A stretch of DNA of 64,000 nt from Rhodoferax sp. (GCA_019449595.1 JAGRPL010000001.1:186001-250000); one strand, 5' to 3'; positions 26,733-34,798 are shown, numbered from the stretch's first letter. The notes: generated from the letters alone by a model not told the origin. Program-made: numbers and translations.

Positions 26733-28979
26733 ATGGCCGGCTCCGCTGCTATATTTTTGCTAGCTGTTTGCGCAGTTTCCACGGGGGCTGCAGCCACTTT
26801 CAATGAAGTAAAGGCAGCCTACCGATCCTCTGAAACCTTGATTTTGGACCGCAGCGGGACCCAGCTCCACCGCCTGCGCACCGACGCCAGCGTGCGCCGT
26901 GGCCAGTGGGTGGCGCTGGCCGATATGTCGCCGGCGCTGCGCACGGCACTGGTGCTTTCGGAAGACCGCCGTTTTTTTGAGCACAGTGGGGTGGACTGGC
27001 AGGCCGTCTCCAGCGCGGCGTGGGCCAACCTGTGGAACAGCAAAACGCGCGGTGCCTCCACCATCACCATGCAGCTGGCAGGCTTGCTGGACGACGATTT
27101 GAAGCGCGGCCCAAGCGGGCGCAGCGTGGTACAGAAGCTGGGGCAGACACTGTCGGCCAAGAACCTTGAGCGCGGCTGGCGCAAAGACCAGATCCTGGAG
27201 GCCTACCTGAACCTGGTTCCGTTTCGCGGCGAGTTGGTAGGCATAGACGCCATGAGCCAAACCCTGTTTGGCAAGTCCGCCCACGGGCTGGACCACAGCG
27301 AAGCCGCCATTGCCACCGCGCTGGTACGCGCGCCCAACGCCAGCCCCAACCAAGTGACACAGCGCGCCTGCAGCGTGCTCAAAACCCTGGAGCCCGGTAC
27401 CGCCCGCTGTGACGCGCTAGACCTGCTGGTCACCAGTGCGCTGCAACGGCGCGACTTTGCGGCCAGCGAAGGCATTGCGCCGCACGTGGCACGGCAGTTG
27501 GTACGCAACGCCCCGTCCGCCTCTCTTCCCGCACCGCCCACCATCACCACCACGCTGCGCGCACCGTTGCAGCGCTTTGCAGTGCAAACATTGCAGCAAC
27601 ACCTGCGCGAGCTGGCCGGGCGCCACGTGGAAGACGGCGCGCTGGTGGTGCTGGACAACGCCACGGGCGAGGTGCTGGCCTGGGTCGGCTCGTCGGGCGA
27701 ACTCAGCGGTGCGGCCGAGGTCGACGGCGTTACCGCGCTGCGCCAGCCCGGCTCCACGCTCAAGCCTTTTTTGTACGGTCAGGCGATTGCCGAGCGGCGC
27801 ATCACCGCCGCCTCGCTGTTGGAAGACTCGAGCGCGCAAATTCCCACCAGCGGCGGGCTCTACATTCCGCAAAATTACGACCGCCAGTTCAAGGGTTGGG
27901 TATCGGCCCGCACCGCGCTGGCGGCTTCGCTCAATGTGCCCGCCGTGCGCACGCTGGTGATGGTGTCACCCGATGCCTTCCACAAGCAACTCATCAAGTT
28001 CGGGCTGCCACTCAGGGAAAGTGGCGACTACTACGGCTACAGCCTGGCGCTGGGCAGTGCCGAGGTCTCGCTGCTCGACCTGGCCAATGCCTACCGCGCC
28101 CTGGGCAACGGCGGGCGCTATAGCCCCACATCACTGACGCCCAACGCCAAGCCCACATGGCGCGCGGCTCTGGACCCACGCGCCGCCTTCATCGTGGGCG
28201 ATGTGCTGTCTGACACCAACGCCCGGGCCCGCACCTTCGGCACCGACAGCGTACTGGCTACGCGCTTCTGGAGCGCGGTCAAAACCGGCACCAGCAAGGA
28301 CATGCGCGACAACTGGGCGCTGGGCTGGTCGCAGCGCTACACCGTGGGCGTATGGGTTGGCAACGCCAGCGGCGCGCCCATGTGGGACGTGAGCGGCACT
28401 ACCGGTGCCGCACCCATCTGGGTCGCGGTGATGAACTACCTGCACCAGACTCAGCCCAGCCGTGCGCCCAAGCCACCGGTGGGCGTGGTGCAAAAGCCGG
28501 TGCAGTTTGCGGCCAACACCAGCGCCCCGTCCTCCAGCGCGCCCAACACCGAAGCACCGCGCAGTGAGTGGTTTATCCATGGCACCCAGCAGGCCAGTTT
28601 TGCTATGGATACAGGAGCTGCTCACGCAGGCTCCATGCGGGTTAAAGGCCAAAAAGACATGAAAAATGGCGCAGCGCCCACTGCCCGCATCACCACACCC
28701 ACCAACGGGACCATCATCGCGCTGGACCCCGACATCCCGCCCAATCGCCAGCGCCTGAGCCTGCAGGCCGAAGGCGCCAACCTGCGCTGGTTGATGGACG
28801 GCAAGCCGCTGGCCAAAGGCCCCAGCGCCCAATGGCTGCCTTGGCCGGGGCGGCACCTGATCCGGCTCACCAACGCGCGGGGTGAGGTGCTGGACGAAGT
28901 GCGGCTGGAAGTACGGGGCGCAGGGGTTCTTCCCATCGAACCACCCCGTGCCTCGAGAAAGACGGGCACGAAGCCCTGA
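26733..28979 (+). CDS. pbpC: Penicillin-binding protein 1C (bifunctional glycosyltransferase/transpeptidase)
   Basis: Class A penicillin-binding protein that polymerises and may crosslink peptidoglycan; in many bacteria PbpC is paired with alpha-2-macroglobulin and thought to repair wall damage when the trap is triggered. The glycosyltransferase domain contains EDRRFFEHSGVDW (about residue 76) and the transpeptidase domain the motifs GSTLKPF (near 340), SLN and KTGTSKD (near 516), followed by a C-terminal PBPC_C beta domain. I chose ATG 26733 (748 residues), which leaves room for a promoter; ATGs at 26619 and 26634 and a TTG at 26601 are also in frame. The signal-anchor AAIFLLAVCAVSTGAAATF is encoded by a dispersed-repeat copy, and a second copy encodes part of the linker before the C-terminal domain. 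Confidence 0.9.
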   Translation: MAGSAAIFLLAVCAVSTGAAATFNEVKAAYRSSETLILDRSGTQLHRLRTDASVRRGQWVALADMSPALRTALVLSEDRRFFEHSGVDWQAVSSAAWANLWNSKTRGASTITMQLAGLLDDDLKRGPSGRSVVQKLGQTLSAKNLERGWRKDQILEAYLNLVPFRGELVGIDAMSQTLFGKSAHGLDHSEAAIATALVRAPNASPNQVTQRACSVLKTLEPGTARCDALDLLVTSALQRRDFAASEGIAPHVARQLVRNAPSASLPAPPTITTTLRAPLQRFAVQTLQQHLRELAGRHVEDGALVVLDNATGEVLAWVGSSGELSGAAEVDGVTALRQPGSTLKPFLYGQAIAERRITAASLLEDSSAQIPTSGGLYIPQNYDRQFKGWVSARTALAASLNVPAVRTLVMVSPDAFHKQLIKFGLPLRESGDYYGYSLALGSAEVSLLDLANAYRALGNGGRYSPTSLTPNAKPTWRAALDPRAAFIVGDVLSDTNARARTFGTDSVLATRFWSAVKTGTSKDMRDNWALGWSQRYTVGVWVGNASGAPMWDVSGTTGAAPIWVAVMNYLHQTQPSRAPKPPVGVVQKPVQFAANTSAPSSSAPNTEAPRSEWFIHGTQQASFAMDTGAAHAGSMRVKGQKDMKNGAAPTARITTPTNGTIIALDPDIPPNRQRLSLQAEGANLRWLMDGKPLAKGPSAQWLPWPGRHLIRLTNARGEVLDEVRLEVRGAGVLPIEPPRASRKTGTKP
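26747..26811 (+). repeat. Dispersed CTGCGCAG-core repeat, copy 3 (membrane anchor of pbpC)
   Basis: Contains TGCTATATTTTTGCTAGCTG, then TTTGCGCAG, then CACGGGGGCTGCAGCC and TTTCAATGAA, matching copies 2 and 1 closely. It is read in frame as the hydrophobic N-terminal segment of PbpC. Confidence 0.75.
28600..28656 (+). repeat. Dispersed CTGCGCAG-core repeat, copy 4 (linker of pbpC)
   Basis: TTGCTATGGATACAGGAGCTG, then a diverged core CTCACGCAGGC, then ATGCGGGTTAAAGGCCAAAAA. It lies in frame between the transpeptidase domain and the C-terminal PBPC_C domain. The core differs from CTGCGCAG at several positions, so this may be an older copy. Confidence 0.6.
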
Positions 28980-29012
28980 GCCTGCGCGGCTCGCCGGATG
29001 CGGCTGGCGTGA

Positions 29013-29405
29013 TCAGCTGGCCTTGACGGCCAGCACGGGGCAGGAGACGGTCAGCAGAATCTCCTGGGCAACGCTGCCCAGGATGAGTTTTCCCACCGGG
29101 GAGCGTTTGCGAAGGCCAATGATGAGCACATAGGGCTGCAGGGCTTCGACCAGGGCGTTAATTTCCTCCACCGCATTCATGCCCCGCACGAATTTCTTGA
29201 ATTCGGCGTCCAGCCCGGTGTTGCGCAGCAGCTCCTCTACCCGCTCTACGTCCTGCGCGTCGGACAGCGAATCGTCGTCCTTTCTGCCGCCAGGACCGGC
29301 GTTGACCACCATCAGACGCTCATTGCGGCGTTTCGCAATTTCAATGCCCTTGTCCAGCGCCGCTTGCCCTTCGGGGCGGGGTGCATAAGCTACGAGTATG
29401 GTCAT
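29013..29405 (-). CDS. Universal stress protein (UspA family)
   Basis: 130-residue single-domain Usp. It starts MTILVAYAPRPEG with AGAGGAAA upstream and ends with the nucleotide-binding G-2x-G-9x-G(S) type segment IGLRKRSPVGKLILGSVAQEIL and SCPVLAVK, so ATP binding is likely. Longer in-frame upstream sequence to 29477 lacks conservation. Usp proteins of this kind are induced by growth arrest or stress; no regulatory site is evident. It faces the small plus-strand gene at 29566. Confidence 0.9.
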   Translation of the reverse strand: MTILVAYAPRPEGQAALDKGIEIAKRRNERLMVVNAGPGGRKDDDSLSDAQDVERVEELLRNTGLDAEFKKFVRGMNAVEEINALVEALQPYVLIIGLRKRSPVGKLILGSVAQEILLTVSCPVLAVKAS

Positions 29406-29565
29406 ACGGGTGTTTCCTCTGGTTGTTTGAACGAGCCTACCAAAACCGCCAGGGCGGGTCAAATCCTGCCCGCACAACCGCCGCTGCCTCCCCGGGCGGC
29501 ACTTGCAATCTGGCGGGCGGATGACTAAGGTTATGCCAGCGTGATCGACGGAAAAGGAGGCAAAT

Positions 29566-29814
29566 ATGTCTGGCTACCCCGTTGTGGAGCAGGATGGCTG
29601 CTATGCATCCGTATCAACCCAAAAAGAACCCACAGGCCGGTGGATGTCCTGGGTGCACTTTGAACGCGACAGCGACTACGCCCGCTTGAAAAACCATGCC
29701 GGCGCACCCCAGCGGGTGCCCAACGACTACCCTACCGAGGAAAAGGCCGTGCTGGCGGCCTATGAATTTGCCCGTGAGTTGATCGCCAAGGGACAGGCGG
29801 CGCCGCGGGCCTGA
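29566..29814 (+). CDS. Conserved small protein of unknown function
   Basis: 82 residues, soluble, acidic-basic mixed, no membrane segment. A near-perfect Shine-Dalgarno (AAGGAGG, ending 7 bases before ATG) and codon bias support it as a real gene. Sequence features are WMSWVHFERD and a C-terminal amphipathic helix EEKAVLAAYEFARELI. I do not recognise a family. It converges on the FTR1 gene with only 19 bases between stops. Confidence 0.75.
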   Translation: MSGYPVVEQDGCYASVSTQKEPTGRWMSWVHFERDSDYARLKNHAGAPQRVPNDYPTEEKAVLAAYEFARELIAKGQAAPRA

Positions 29815-29833
29815 GCCGCGGCGGGGTTCCCGG

Positions 29834-30664
29834 TCAGGCCGCCAGCTTCCTGCCGCCCTGCCCACGCCGGGACACCCAGAACATGCCGCAGGCAATGGCC
29901 ACCAGAACGGTCACATAGAACAGCAGCTGCATGCCGGCCGGTTGCGGGTCGTAACCCATCAGTCCGTGCAGCAAGGTGCCCACGGCCGACGACTGCGACA
30001 ACACGGCCGACGTGTCCCACAGCGGCGCGCCCAGGCTGGGCAACAGGTCCGCCTGGATCAGGAATCGCGCCGCCTGCGACGCCATGCTGGCAGCCAGCAA
30101 CAGCACGAGAATGCCGGTGATCGAGAAGAACCAGCGCAAGGGAATGCGCAGCAGGCCGGCGTACAGCAACGCCCCCACCAGCACACCCGCAGCCAGTCCG
30201 CTTGCGCCACCCGCAATGGTGGTGCGCAGACCGCCCTCGCCACTGGTGGCCAGGCTGTAGAGGAACAAGACCGTTTCAGACCCTTCGCGCAACACCGCCA
30301 GTGCCACCACGATGAAAATGACCGACCGCGTCCGCGTTCCCTCGCTGACGGCACGCGCGGCGTTTTGTGCCTGCGCCGCCATTTCCCTGCCGTGGGCAGA
30401 CATCCAGATGTTGTGCCAGGCCAGCATGCCCACGGCCAGCGCGAGCACACCGGCCTGAAACAGCTCCTGCCCCATCCCGCTGGCCAGGTTGGAAATCGCC
30501 TCCATGCTGGAGGCCACCAGGGCGGCGCCAACCAATCCGGCTACCACCCCCCCAACGATCCAGCGCGCACGCTGGGGAATGCCCCGCGTGGCCGCGACCA
30601 TGATGCTGATGATCAGCGACGCTTCCAGCGATTCACGAAAGACAATGAGGGCAGCAGCAAACAT
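29834..30664 (-). CDS. FTR1 family iron permease
   Basis: 276-residue inner-membrane permease with seven hydrophobic segments. Two iron-binding REXXE motifs are visible: RESLEASL near residue 10 and REGSETVL near 129. This is the EfeU/FTR1 family that imports iron, usually with a periplasmic partner. The upstream cupredoxin gene (20-base gap, same strand) and the Fur box beyond it support an iron-regulated uptake pair. No EfeB peroxidase gene is present here. Confidence 0.93.
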   Translation of the reverse strand: MFAAALIVFRESLEASLIISIMVAATRGIPQRARWIVGGVVAGLVGAALVASSMEAISNLASGMGQELFQAGVLALAVGMLAWHNIWMSAHGREMAAQAQNAARAVSEGTRTRSVIFIVVALAVLREGSETVLFLYSLATSGEGGLRTTIAGGASGLAAGVLVGALLYAGLLRIPLRWFFSITGILVLLLAASMASQAARFLIQADLLPSLGAPLWDTSAVLSQSSAVGTLLHGLMGYDPQPAGMQLLFYVTVLVAIACGMFWVSRRGQGGRKLAA

Positions 30665-30684
30665 GGCGGTTCGGTTTCCGTGGT

Positions 30685-31014
30685 TTATTCGACGATGATC
30701 GTGCCTTGGGCGGCTGCCTCGGTCTCGTGGTATTCCTCGACGAAGGGATAACGGCCGGGTTTCAGGGGGCCCAGTTTGATGGTGGTGCTCGCGTTCCCCG
30801 GGATCACCTTCTCGCGCCCCAGCGGCTTGCTTTCAAACTCGGCTGGTGTGGCGTCCTTGTTGACCACCACCAGCACGACCTTCTTGCCGGCGGGCAGCTT
30901 GATTTCCTTGGGTTCAAACGCGTGGTTCTGGATGGTGAGCGTGAATTCGTCCGGGGCCGCAACCGCATGGCCGACAGCAAAAGACAGAAGGGCAATGGAC
31001 AAAAGGCGTTTCAT
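30685..31014 (-). CDS. Periplasmic cupredoxin-like protein (EfeO N-domain type)
   Basis: 109 residues with a signal peptide (about 1-19, ending AVAA) and a single cupredoxin fold resembling the N-terminal domain of EfeO. Candidate metal ligands include His in IQNHAFEP and the HETEAAAQG region, but the usual type-1 copper Cys near the C-terminus is absent. It is likely the periplasmic partner that oxidises or hands iron to the FTR1 permease encoded 20 bases downstream. Transcription is probably Fur-repressed through the site at 31041-31059. Confidence 0.85.
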   Translation of the reverse strand: MKRLLSIALLSFAVGHAVAAPDEFTLTIQNHAFEPKEIKLPAGKKVVLVVVNKDATPAEFESKPLGREKVIPGNASTTIKLGPLKPGRYPFVEEYHETEAAAQGTIIVE

Positions 31015-31040
31015 GGTTCGATCCTGTTGATTAAAAACTC

Positions 31041-31059
31041 AATGATAATGATTCTCATT
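31041..31059. promoter_or_regulatory. Fur box
   Basis: AATGATAATGATTCTCATT matches the 19-bp Fur consensus GATAATGATAATCATTATC at most positions and sits 26 bases before the cupredoxin start. Repression of the cupredoxin-FTR1 pair under iron sufficiency is inferred. Confidence 0.82.
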
Positions 31060-31070
31060 GAATGGCGCAA
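31042..31070 (-). promoter_or_regulatory. Sigma-70-like promoter of the cupredoxin-FTR1 pair
   Basis: On the minus strand TTGCGC (31070-31065), a 17-base spacer and TATCAT (31047-31042) form a plausible promoter. Its -10 hexamer lies inside the Fur box, so bound Fur would block polymerase. Confidence 0.55.
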
Positions 31071-31176
31071 GTATCCAGGAAAATCCGTAGTGCCATTAAA
31101 TTCCAGACCCAATCGGCTGATGTCACACAGGAACCCTCCGCCTTCCCCTACCATCTAGCCCTTACAGGAGACAACC

Positions 31177-32331
31177 ATGCCCGTGATCACCAACATCGAA
31201 GACCTGCGCGTGCTCGCCCAGAAGCGCGTGCCCCGCATGTTCTACGACTACGCCGACTCCGGCTCGTGGACCGAAAGCACCTACCGTGCCAACGAAAGCG
31301 ATTTCCAGAGCATCAAGCTGCGCCAGCGCGTCGCTGTGAACATGGAAAACCGCAGCACCGCCACAACCATGATCGGCCAGAAAGTGGCCATGCCGGTGGC
31401 CATTGCCCCCACGGGGCTGACCGGCATGCAGCACGCCGACGGCGAGATCAAGGCGGCCAATGCGGCCCGCAAATTCGGCATCCCGTTCACGCTATCCACC
31501 ATGAGCATCTGCTCCATTGAAGATGTGGCCCAGGAAACCGGTGGCCATCCATTCTGGTTCCAGCTGTACGTGATGAAGGACCGTGACTTCATCGAACGCC
31601 TGATCGACCGCGCCAAGGCCGCCAACTGCTCCGCACTGGTGCTCACGCTGGACCTGCAGATTCTCGGCCAGCGCCACAAGGACCTGAAAAACGGCCTCTC
31701 GGCCCCGCCCAAACCCACGCTGGCCAACATGGTCAACCTCGCCACCAAGCTGCGCTGGTGCATGGGCATGCTGGGCACCCGGCGACGCCAGTTCGGCAAC
31801 ATCGTGGGCCACGTCAAGGGCGTGGACGACATGGGCAACCTGGGCGCCTGGACCGCCCAGCAGTTCGACCCGGCACTGAACTGGGGCGACGTGGAGTGGA
31901 TCAAAAAACGCTGGGGCGGCAAGCTCATCCTCAAGGGCATCCAGGACGTGGAAGACGCCAAGCTGGCCGTGGCCAGCGGTGCCGATGCGCTTATCGTGTC
32001 CAACCACGGCGGACGCCAGCTCGACGGCGCGGAGTCCTCCATCCGCGCCCTGCCCGCCATCGTCGATGCCGTGGGCCAGCAGATCGAGGTCCACATGGAC
32101 GGTGGCATCCGCAGCGGCCAGGACGTGCTCAAGGCCCGCGCCCTGGGCGCCCAGGGCACCTACATTGGCCGGGCCTTCCTGTACGGTCTGGGCGCCATGG
32201 GTGAAGAAGGTGTGACCAAGGCACTGGAGATCATCCACCGCGAACTGGACCTGACCATGGCCTTTGCCGGCCACACCCAGATCGAAACCGTGGACAAGCG
32301 CATTCTGCTGCCCGGCACCTACCCCACCTGA
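31177..32331 (+). CDS. lldD: FMN-dependent L-lactate dehydrogenase / alpha-hydroxy-acid oxidase
   Basis: 384-residue TIM-barrel flavoprotein of the LldD family, oxidising L-lactate (or another 2-hydroxy acid) to the keto acid and passing electrons to the respiratory chain. Conserved parts: FYDYADSGSWTE at the N-terminus, PVAIAPTGLTGM, LSTMSICSIEDVA, and the active-site loop SNHGGRQLD with its catalytic His, followed by the phosphate-binding DGGIRSGQDVLKA. A Shine-Dalgarno CAGGAGA precedes the ATG. No permease or regulator gene is next to it. Lactate is the most likely substrate but glycolate or mandelate relatives cannot be excluded. Confidence 0.9.
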   Translation: MPVITNIEDLRVLAQKRVPRMFYDYADSGSWTESTYRANESDFQSIKLRQRVAVNMENRSTATTMIGQKVAMPVAIAPTGLTGMQHADGEIKAANAARKFGIPFTLSTMSICSIEDVAQETGGHPFWFQLYVMKDRDFIERLIDRAKAANCSALVLTLDLQILGQRHKDLKNGLSAPPKPTLANMVNLATKLRWCMGMLGTRRRQFGNIVGHVKGVDDMGNLGAWTAQQFDPALNWGDVEWIKKRWGGKLILKGIQDVEDAKLAVASGADALIVSNHGGRQLDGAESSIRALPAIVDAVGQQIEVHMDGGIRSGQDVLKARALGAQGTYIGRAFLYGLGAMGEEGVTKALEIIHRELDLTMAFAGHTQIETVDKRILLPGTYPT

Positions 32332-32343
32332 ACCAATAGCAGC

Positions 32344-32883
32344 ATGTCCCTACCCGAAAACCTTTCTGTCCCCCCCGCTGCCGCAACCCCGGTGGCATGC
32401 GGTGTGAGCGCCTGGTGGCGCGCCACCGCCATCGGCAGCCTGCTGGCCCTGGCCCTTGGCGTTGCCACCAGCATGAGCATGTTCGAGCAGTTCAAGGCGC
32501 AGATCCAGCACCTGCAAGTCAAGCTCAAAGATACCTCGCAGATCAAATACATTGCCGTGCTCAACGACGACAAGCACGCGCCCGCCATGCTGGTCACGCT
32601 GGACCCGCAGGAAGGCGCCCTGCAGATCCAGCGCCTCAACGCCGTGAGCGAAGGCCGCGAAGACAGCATGCAGCTGTGGGCCCTGCCGGCCAGCGGCCAG
32701 CCACGCTCGCTGGGCGTGCTGGAGAGCAAGGGCAAGACCCTGCGCCTGAGCGCCAATGACGCCACCCTGGCCAACGTGTCCCAGCTGGCCATCAGCGTGG
32801 AGGACAAAGGCGGTGTCCCCGAGAGCCGCGGGCCCCGCCTGCCCTATCTGTTCAAGGGAACGGTGGTGCAAAAAGCACTGTGA
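32344..32883 (+). CDS. RskA-type anti-sigma C-terminal domain protein without the anti-sigma part
   Basis: 179 residues: a short cytoplasmic tail, one transmembrane segment (about 27-45) and a periplasmic RskA domain including KYIAVLNDDKHAPAMLVTLDPQEGALQIQRL and MQLWALP. Usual anti-sigma factors of this class are about 250 residues with an N-terminal sigma-binding domain; here that part is missing and no ECF sigma gene is nearby. It may be a relic or an orphan membrane protein with a new partner. The stop is 7 bases from the DNA polymerase IV start, so the two are probably co-transcribed. Confidence 0.8.
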   Translation: MSLPENLSVPPAAATPVACGVSAWWRATAIGSLLALALGVATSMSMFEQFKAQIQHLQVKLKDTSQIKYIAVLNDDKHAPAMLVTLDPQEGALQIQRLNAVSEGREDSMQLWALPASGQPRSLGVLESKGKTLRLSANDATLANVSQLAISVEDKGGVPESRGPRLPYLFKGTVVQKAL

Positions 32884-32890
32884 GCCTGCC

Positions 32891-34156
32891 GTGGTGAACG
32901 CCTCTGCGCCGCCGCCGGCCCGCCGCATTGCCCACCTGGACATGGACGCGTTCTACGCGTCGGTGGAGTTGCTGCGCTACCCGCAGCTCAAGGGGCTGCC
33001 CGTGGTCATTGGCGGGGGGCGCCGCCGGCTGGACGACGCCCTCTCGGCAGCCTATGCCGACGTGCCGCTGCACAAGATACCGGTCGACCGGTTTCCCACC
33101 CTGCAGGGGTATGCCGGCCGCGGCGTCATCACCACCGCCACCTATGCCGCGCGCCAGTTCGGCGTGGGCTCGGCCATGGGGCTGATGAAAGCCGCCAAGC
33201 TGTGCCCGCAAGCCATTCTGCTGCCGGTGGACTTTGACGAATACCGCAAATACTCACGCCTCTTCAAAGGCGTCATCACCGAGATCGCGCCGCTCATGGA
33301 AGACCGCGGCGTGGACGAGGTCTACATCGACTTCACCGAAGTCCCCGGCGGCCAGCGCGAGGGCGGGCGCGTGCTGGCGCGGCTGCTGCAGAAAAGCATT
33401 TTTGACGCCACCGGCCTGACCTGCTCGGTCGGCGTCGCCCCCAACAAGCTGCTGGCCAAGATGGCCAGCGAGTTCAACAAGCCCAATGGCATTGCCGTCG
33501 TGCAGCCGGACGACCTGCAAACCCTGATCTGGCCCCTGGCCTGCCGCAAGATCAACGGCATCGGCCCCAAGGCGGACGAAAAACTCCGAAGCTTTGGGAT
33601 CGAGACCATCGGCCAGCTCGCAGCCCGCGACCTAGCCTGGCTGATGCAGACCTTCGGCCCCCGTACCGGTGCCTGGCTGCACAACGCGGCCCATGGCCGC
33701 GATGACCGCCCCGTGGTGTTGGAGAGCGAACCCGTGAGCATGAGCCGCGAAACCACGTTTGACCGCGACCTGCATGCCGTGCGCGACCGGGCGGAACTGG
33801 GCGCGGTGTTCACCCGCCTGTGCGAACAGGTGGCGGCCGACCTGCAGCGCAAGGGCTACGTAGGCAAGACCATCGGCATCAAGCTGCGCTACGACGACTT
33901 CCAGGCCGTGACGCGCGACCTGACGGTGGACCAGTACACGGCAGACTCCCAAACCATTCGCCGCGTGGCCGGCCAGTGCCTCAAGCGCGCACCGCTGCAG
34001 AAGAAACTGCGCCTGCTGGGTGTGCGGGTGGGCGCCCTGCTGCCTGCAGACGCGGTATTGAATTCCGATAAAGATTGGGGTTCAACCCCCGTGAAACCTG
34101 CGCAGACAGCTATCCATTCAGGAGCAAACGACCCGCTGACCGGGCAGCTCTTCTAG
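32891..34156 (+). CDS. dinB: DNA polymerase IV (Y-family)
   Basis: Error-prone lesion-bypass polymerase, 421 residues with GTG start at 32891 (GTG 32894 is the alternative). Y-family motifs: HLDMDAFYASVEL with metal-binding Asp, the YSRLF region, EDRGVDEVYIDFTE with catalytic acids, SVGVAPNKLLAKMASEFNKP, and the helix-hairpin-helix KINGIGPKADEKLRSFGI. The final residues LTGQLF could act as the C-terminal clamp-binding peptide. About 20 residues before that end are encoded by a dispersed-repeat copy. No LexA-type box was recognised upstream; it follows the RskA-type gene closely. Confidence 0.93.
   Translation: MVNASAPPPARRIAHLDMDAFYASVELLRYPQLKGLPVVIGGGRRRLDDALSAAYADVPLHKIPVDRFPTLQGYAGRGVITTATYAARQFGVGSAMGLMKAAKLCPQAILLPVDFDEYRKYSRLFKGVITEIAPLMEDRGVDEVYIDFTEVPGGQREGGRVLARLLQKSIFDATGLTCSVGVAPNKLLAKMASEFNKPNGIAVVQPDDLQTLIWPLACRKINGIGPKADEKLRSFGIETIGQLAARDLAWLMQTFGPRTGAWLHNAAHGRDDRPVVLESEPVSMSRETTFDRDLHAVRDRAELGAVFTRLCEQVAADLQRKGYVGKTIGIKLRYDDFQAVTRDLTVDQYTADSQTIRRVAGQCLKRAPLQKKLRLLGVRVGALLPADAVLNSDKDWGSTPVKPAQTAIHSGANDPLTGQLF
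34078..34129 (-). repeat. Dispersed CTGCGCAG-core repeat, copy 5 (3' end of dinB)
   Basis: Reverse-orientation copy: read on the minus strand it is TTTGCTCCTGAATGGATAGC, TGTCTGCGCAGG, then CACGGGGGTTGAA. It is read antisense and in frame as part of the C-terminal tail of DNA polymerase IV. Confidence 0.75.
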
Positions 34157-34174
34157 CCCCTGGCACACCGCGCC

Positions 34175-34684
34175 TCACAGCACCACGATGGCATCCTGGT
34201 GGTTGGCGATGTGCAGGGTGTGGGCCAGGGCAAAGTCGGCGCGGCTGAGCGCCCCGTAGGCGAAGTGCGGCGCCAGGGGGCCGGTATGGCCCTGAAAGCG
34301 CTGCACCGCCGTGCGAAGGCGGACCACGCCGGGCTTCCAGTCACTGCCCTGGGGCAAGGCGGGCGCTCCCGGAATGGGCTCCGTCAAGCCGTGGCGCATG
34401 CGCCCGCGCCAGCGAAACACGGCAAAAGCCGCAGCGCCCAGCGTGGACTGGAAAAGTGCGCTTTTGGGTTGGGGAAAACCATCGATGCTCATGTCGATGC
34501 TCTGGGCCATGTGCTCCAGCACCGCCGGCATCGTCCACTCACTGGTGCTTTGCACCTGTCTGGCGCGCTCCAGACGGTCAAGCCATTGCAATACGTCGTC
34601 CAGCGACTGCACCTGGTGGGCATCGGCCATAGCGCCTCCTGTCAATAAGCTACCTTGCACAACCAAAAAATCTCGGCGTTTCAT
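34175..34684 (-). CDS. DUF1569 family protein
   Basis: 169 residues. The N-terminus MKRRDFLVVQGSLLTGGAMA looks like a twin-arginine or Sec-type signal peptide. The remainder matches DUF1569: LDDVLQWLDRLE, EHMAQSIDMSIDGFPQPKS, and the histidine-bearing end LAHTLHIANHQDAIV, a DinB/YfiT-like four-helix fold with possible metal-binding histidines. Function unknown. It is convergent with dinB and divergent from the small gene at 34799. Confidence 0.85.
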   Translation of the reverse strand: MKRRDFLVVQGSLLTGGAMADAHQVQSLDDVLQWLDRLERARQVQSTSEWTMPAVLEHMAQSIDMSIDGFPQPKSALFQSTLGAAAFAVFRWRGRMRHGLTEPIPGAPALPQGSDWKPGVVRLRTAVQRFQGHTGPLAPHFAYGALSRADFALAHTLHIANHQDAIVVL

Positions 34685-34744
34685 GGGACCGATGATAGGA
34701 GCCTTCCCATCACCCGGGCCGTGCGGTTTATTTTGCGTTCCAGC

Positions 34745-34773
34745 TTGAAAATCGCTTACATCTAACTTACAGT
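34745..34773 (+). promoter_or_regulatory. Sigma-70-like promoter upstream of the 34799 gene
   Basis: TTGAAA (34745-34750), a 17-base spacer and TACAGT (34768-34773) lie in a short AT-rich gap. The expected transcript start is about 20 bases before the Shine-Dalgarno AGGAGG. Also visible is a direct repeat TTACA-TCTAAC-TTACA overlapping the -10 side. Confidence 0.5.
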
Positions 34774-34798
34774 TCAACCCCCACGATAGGAGGTTGCC

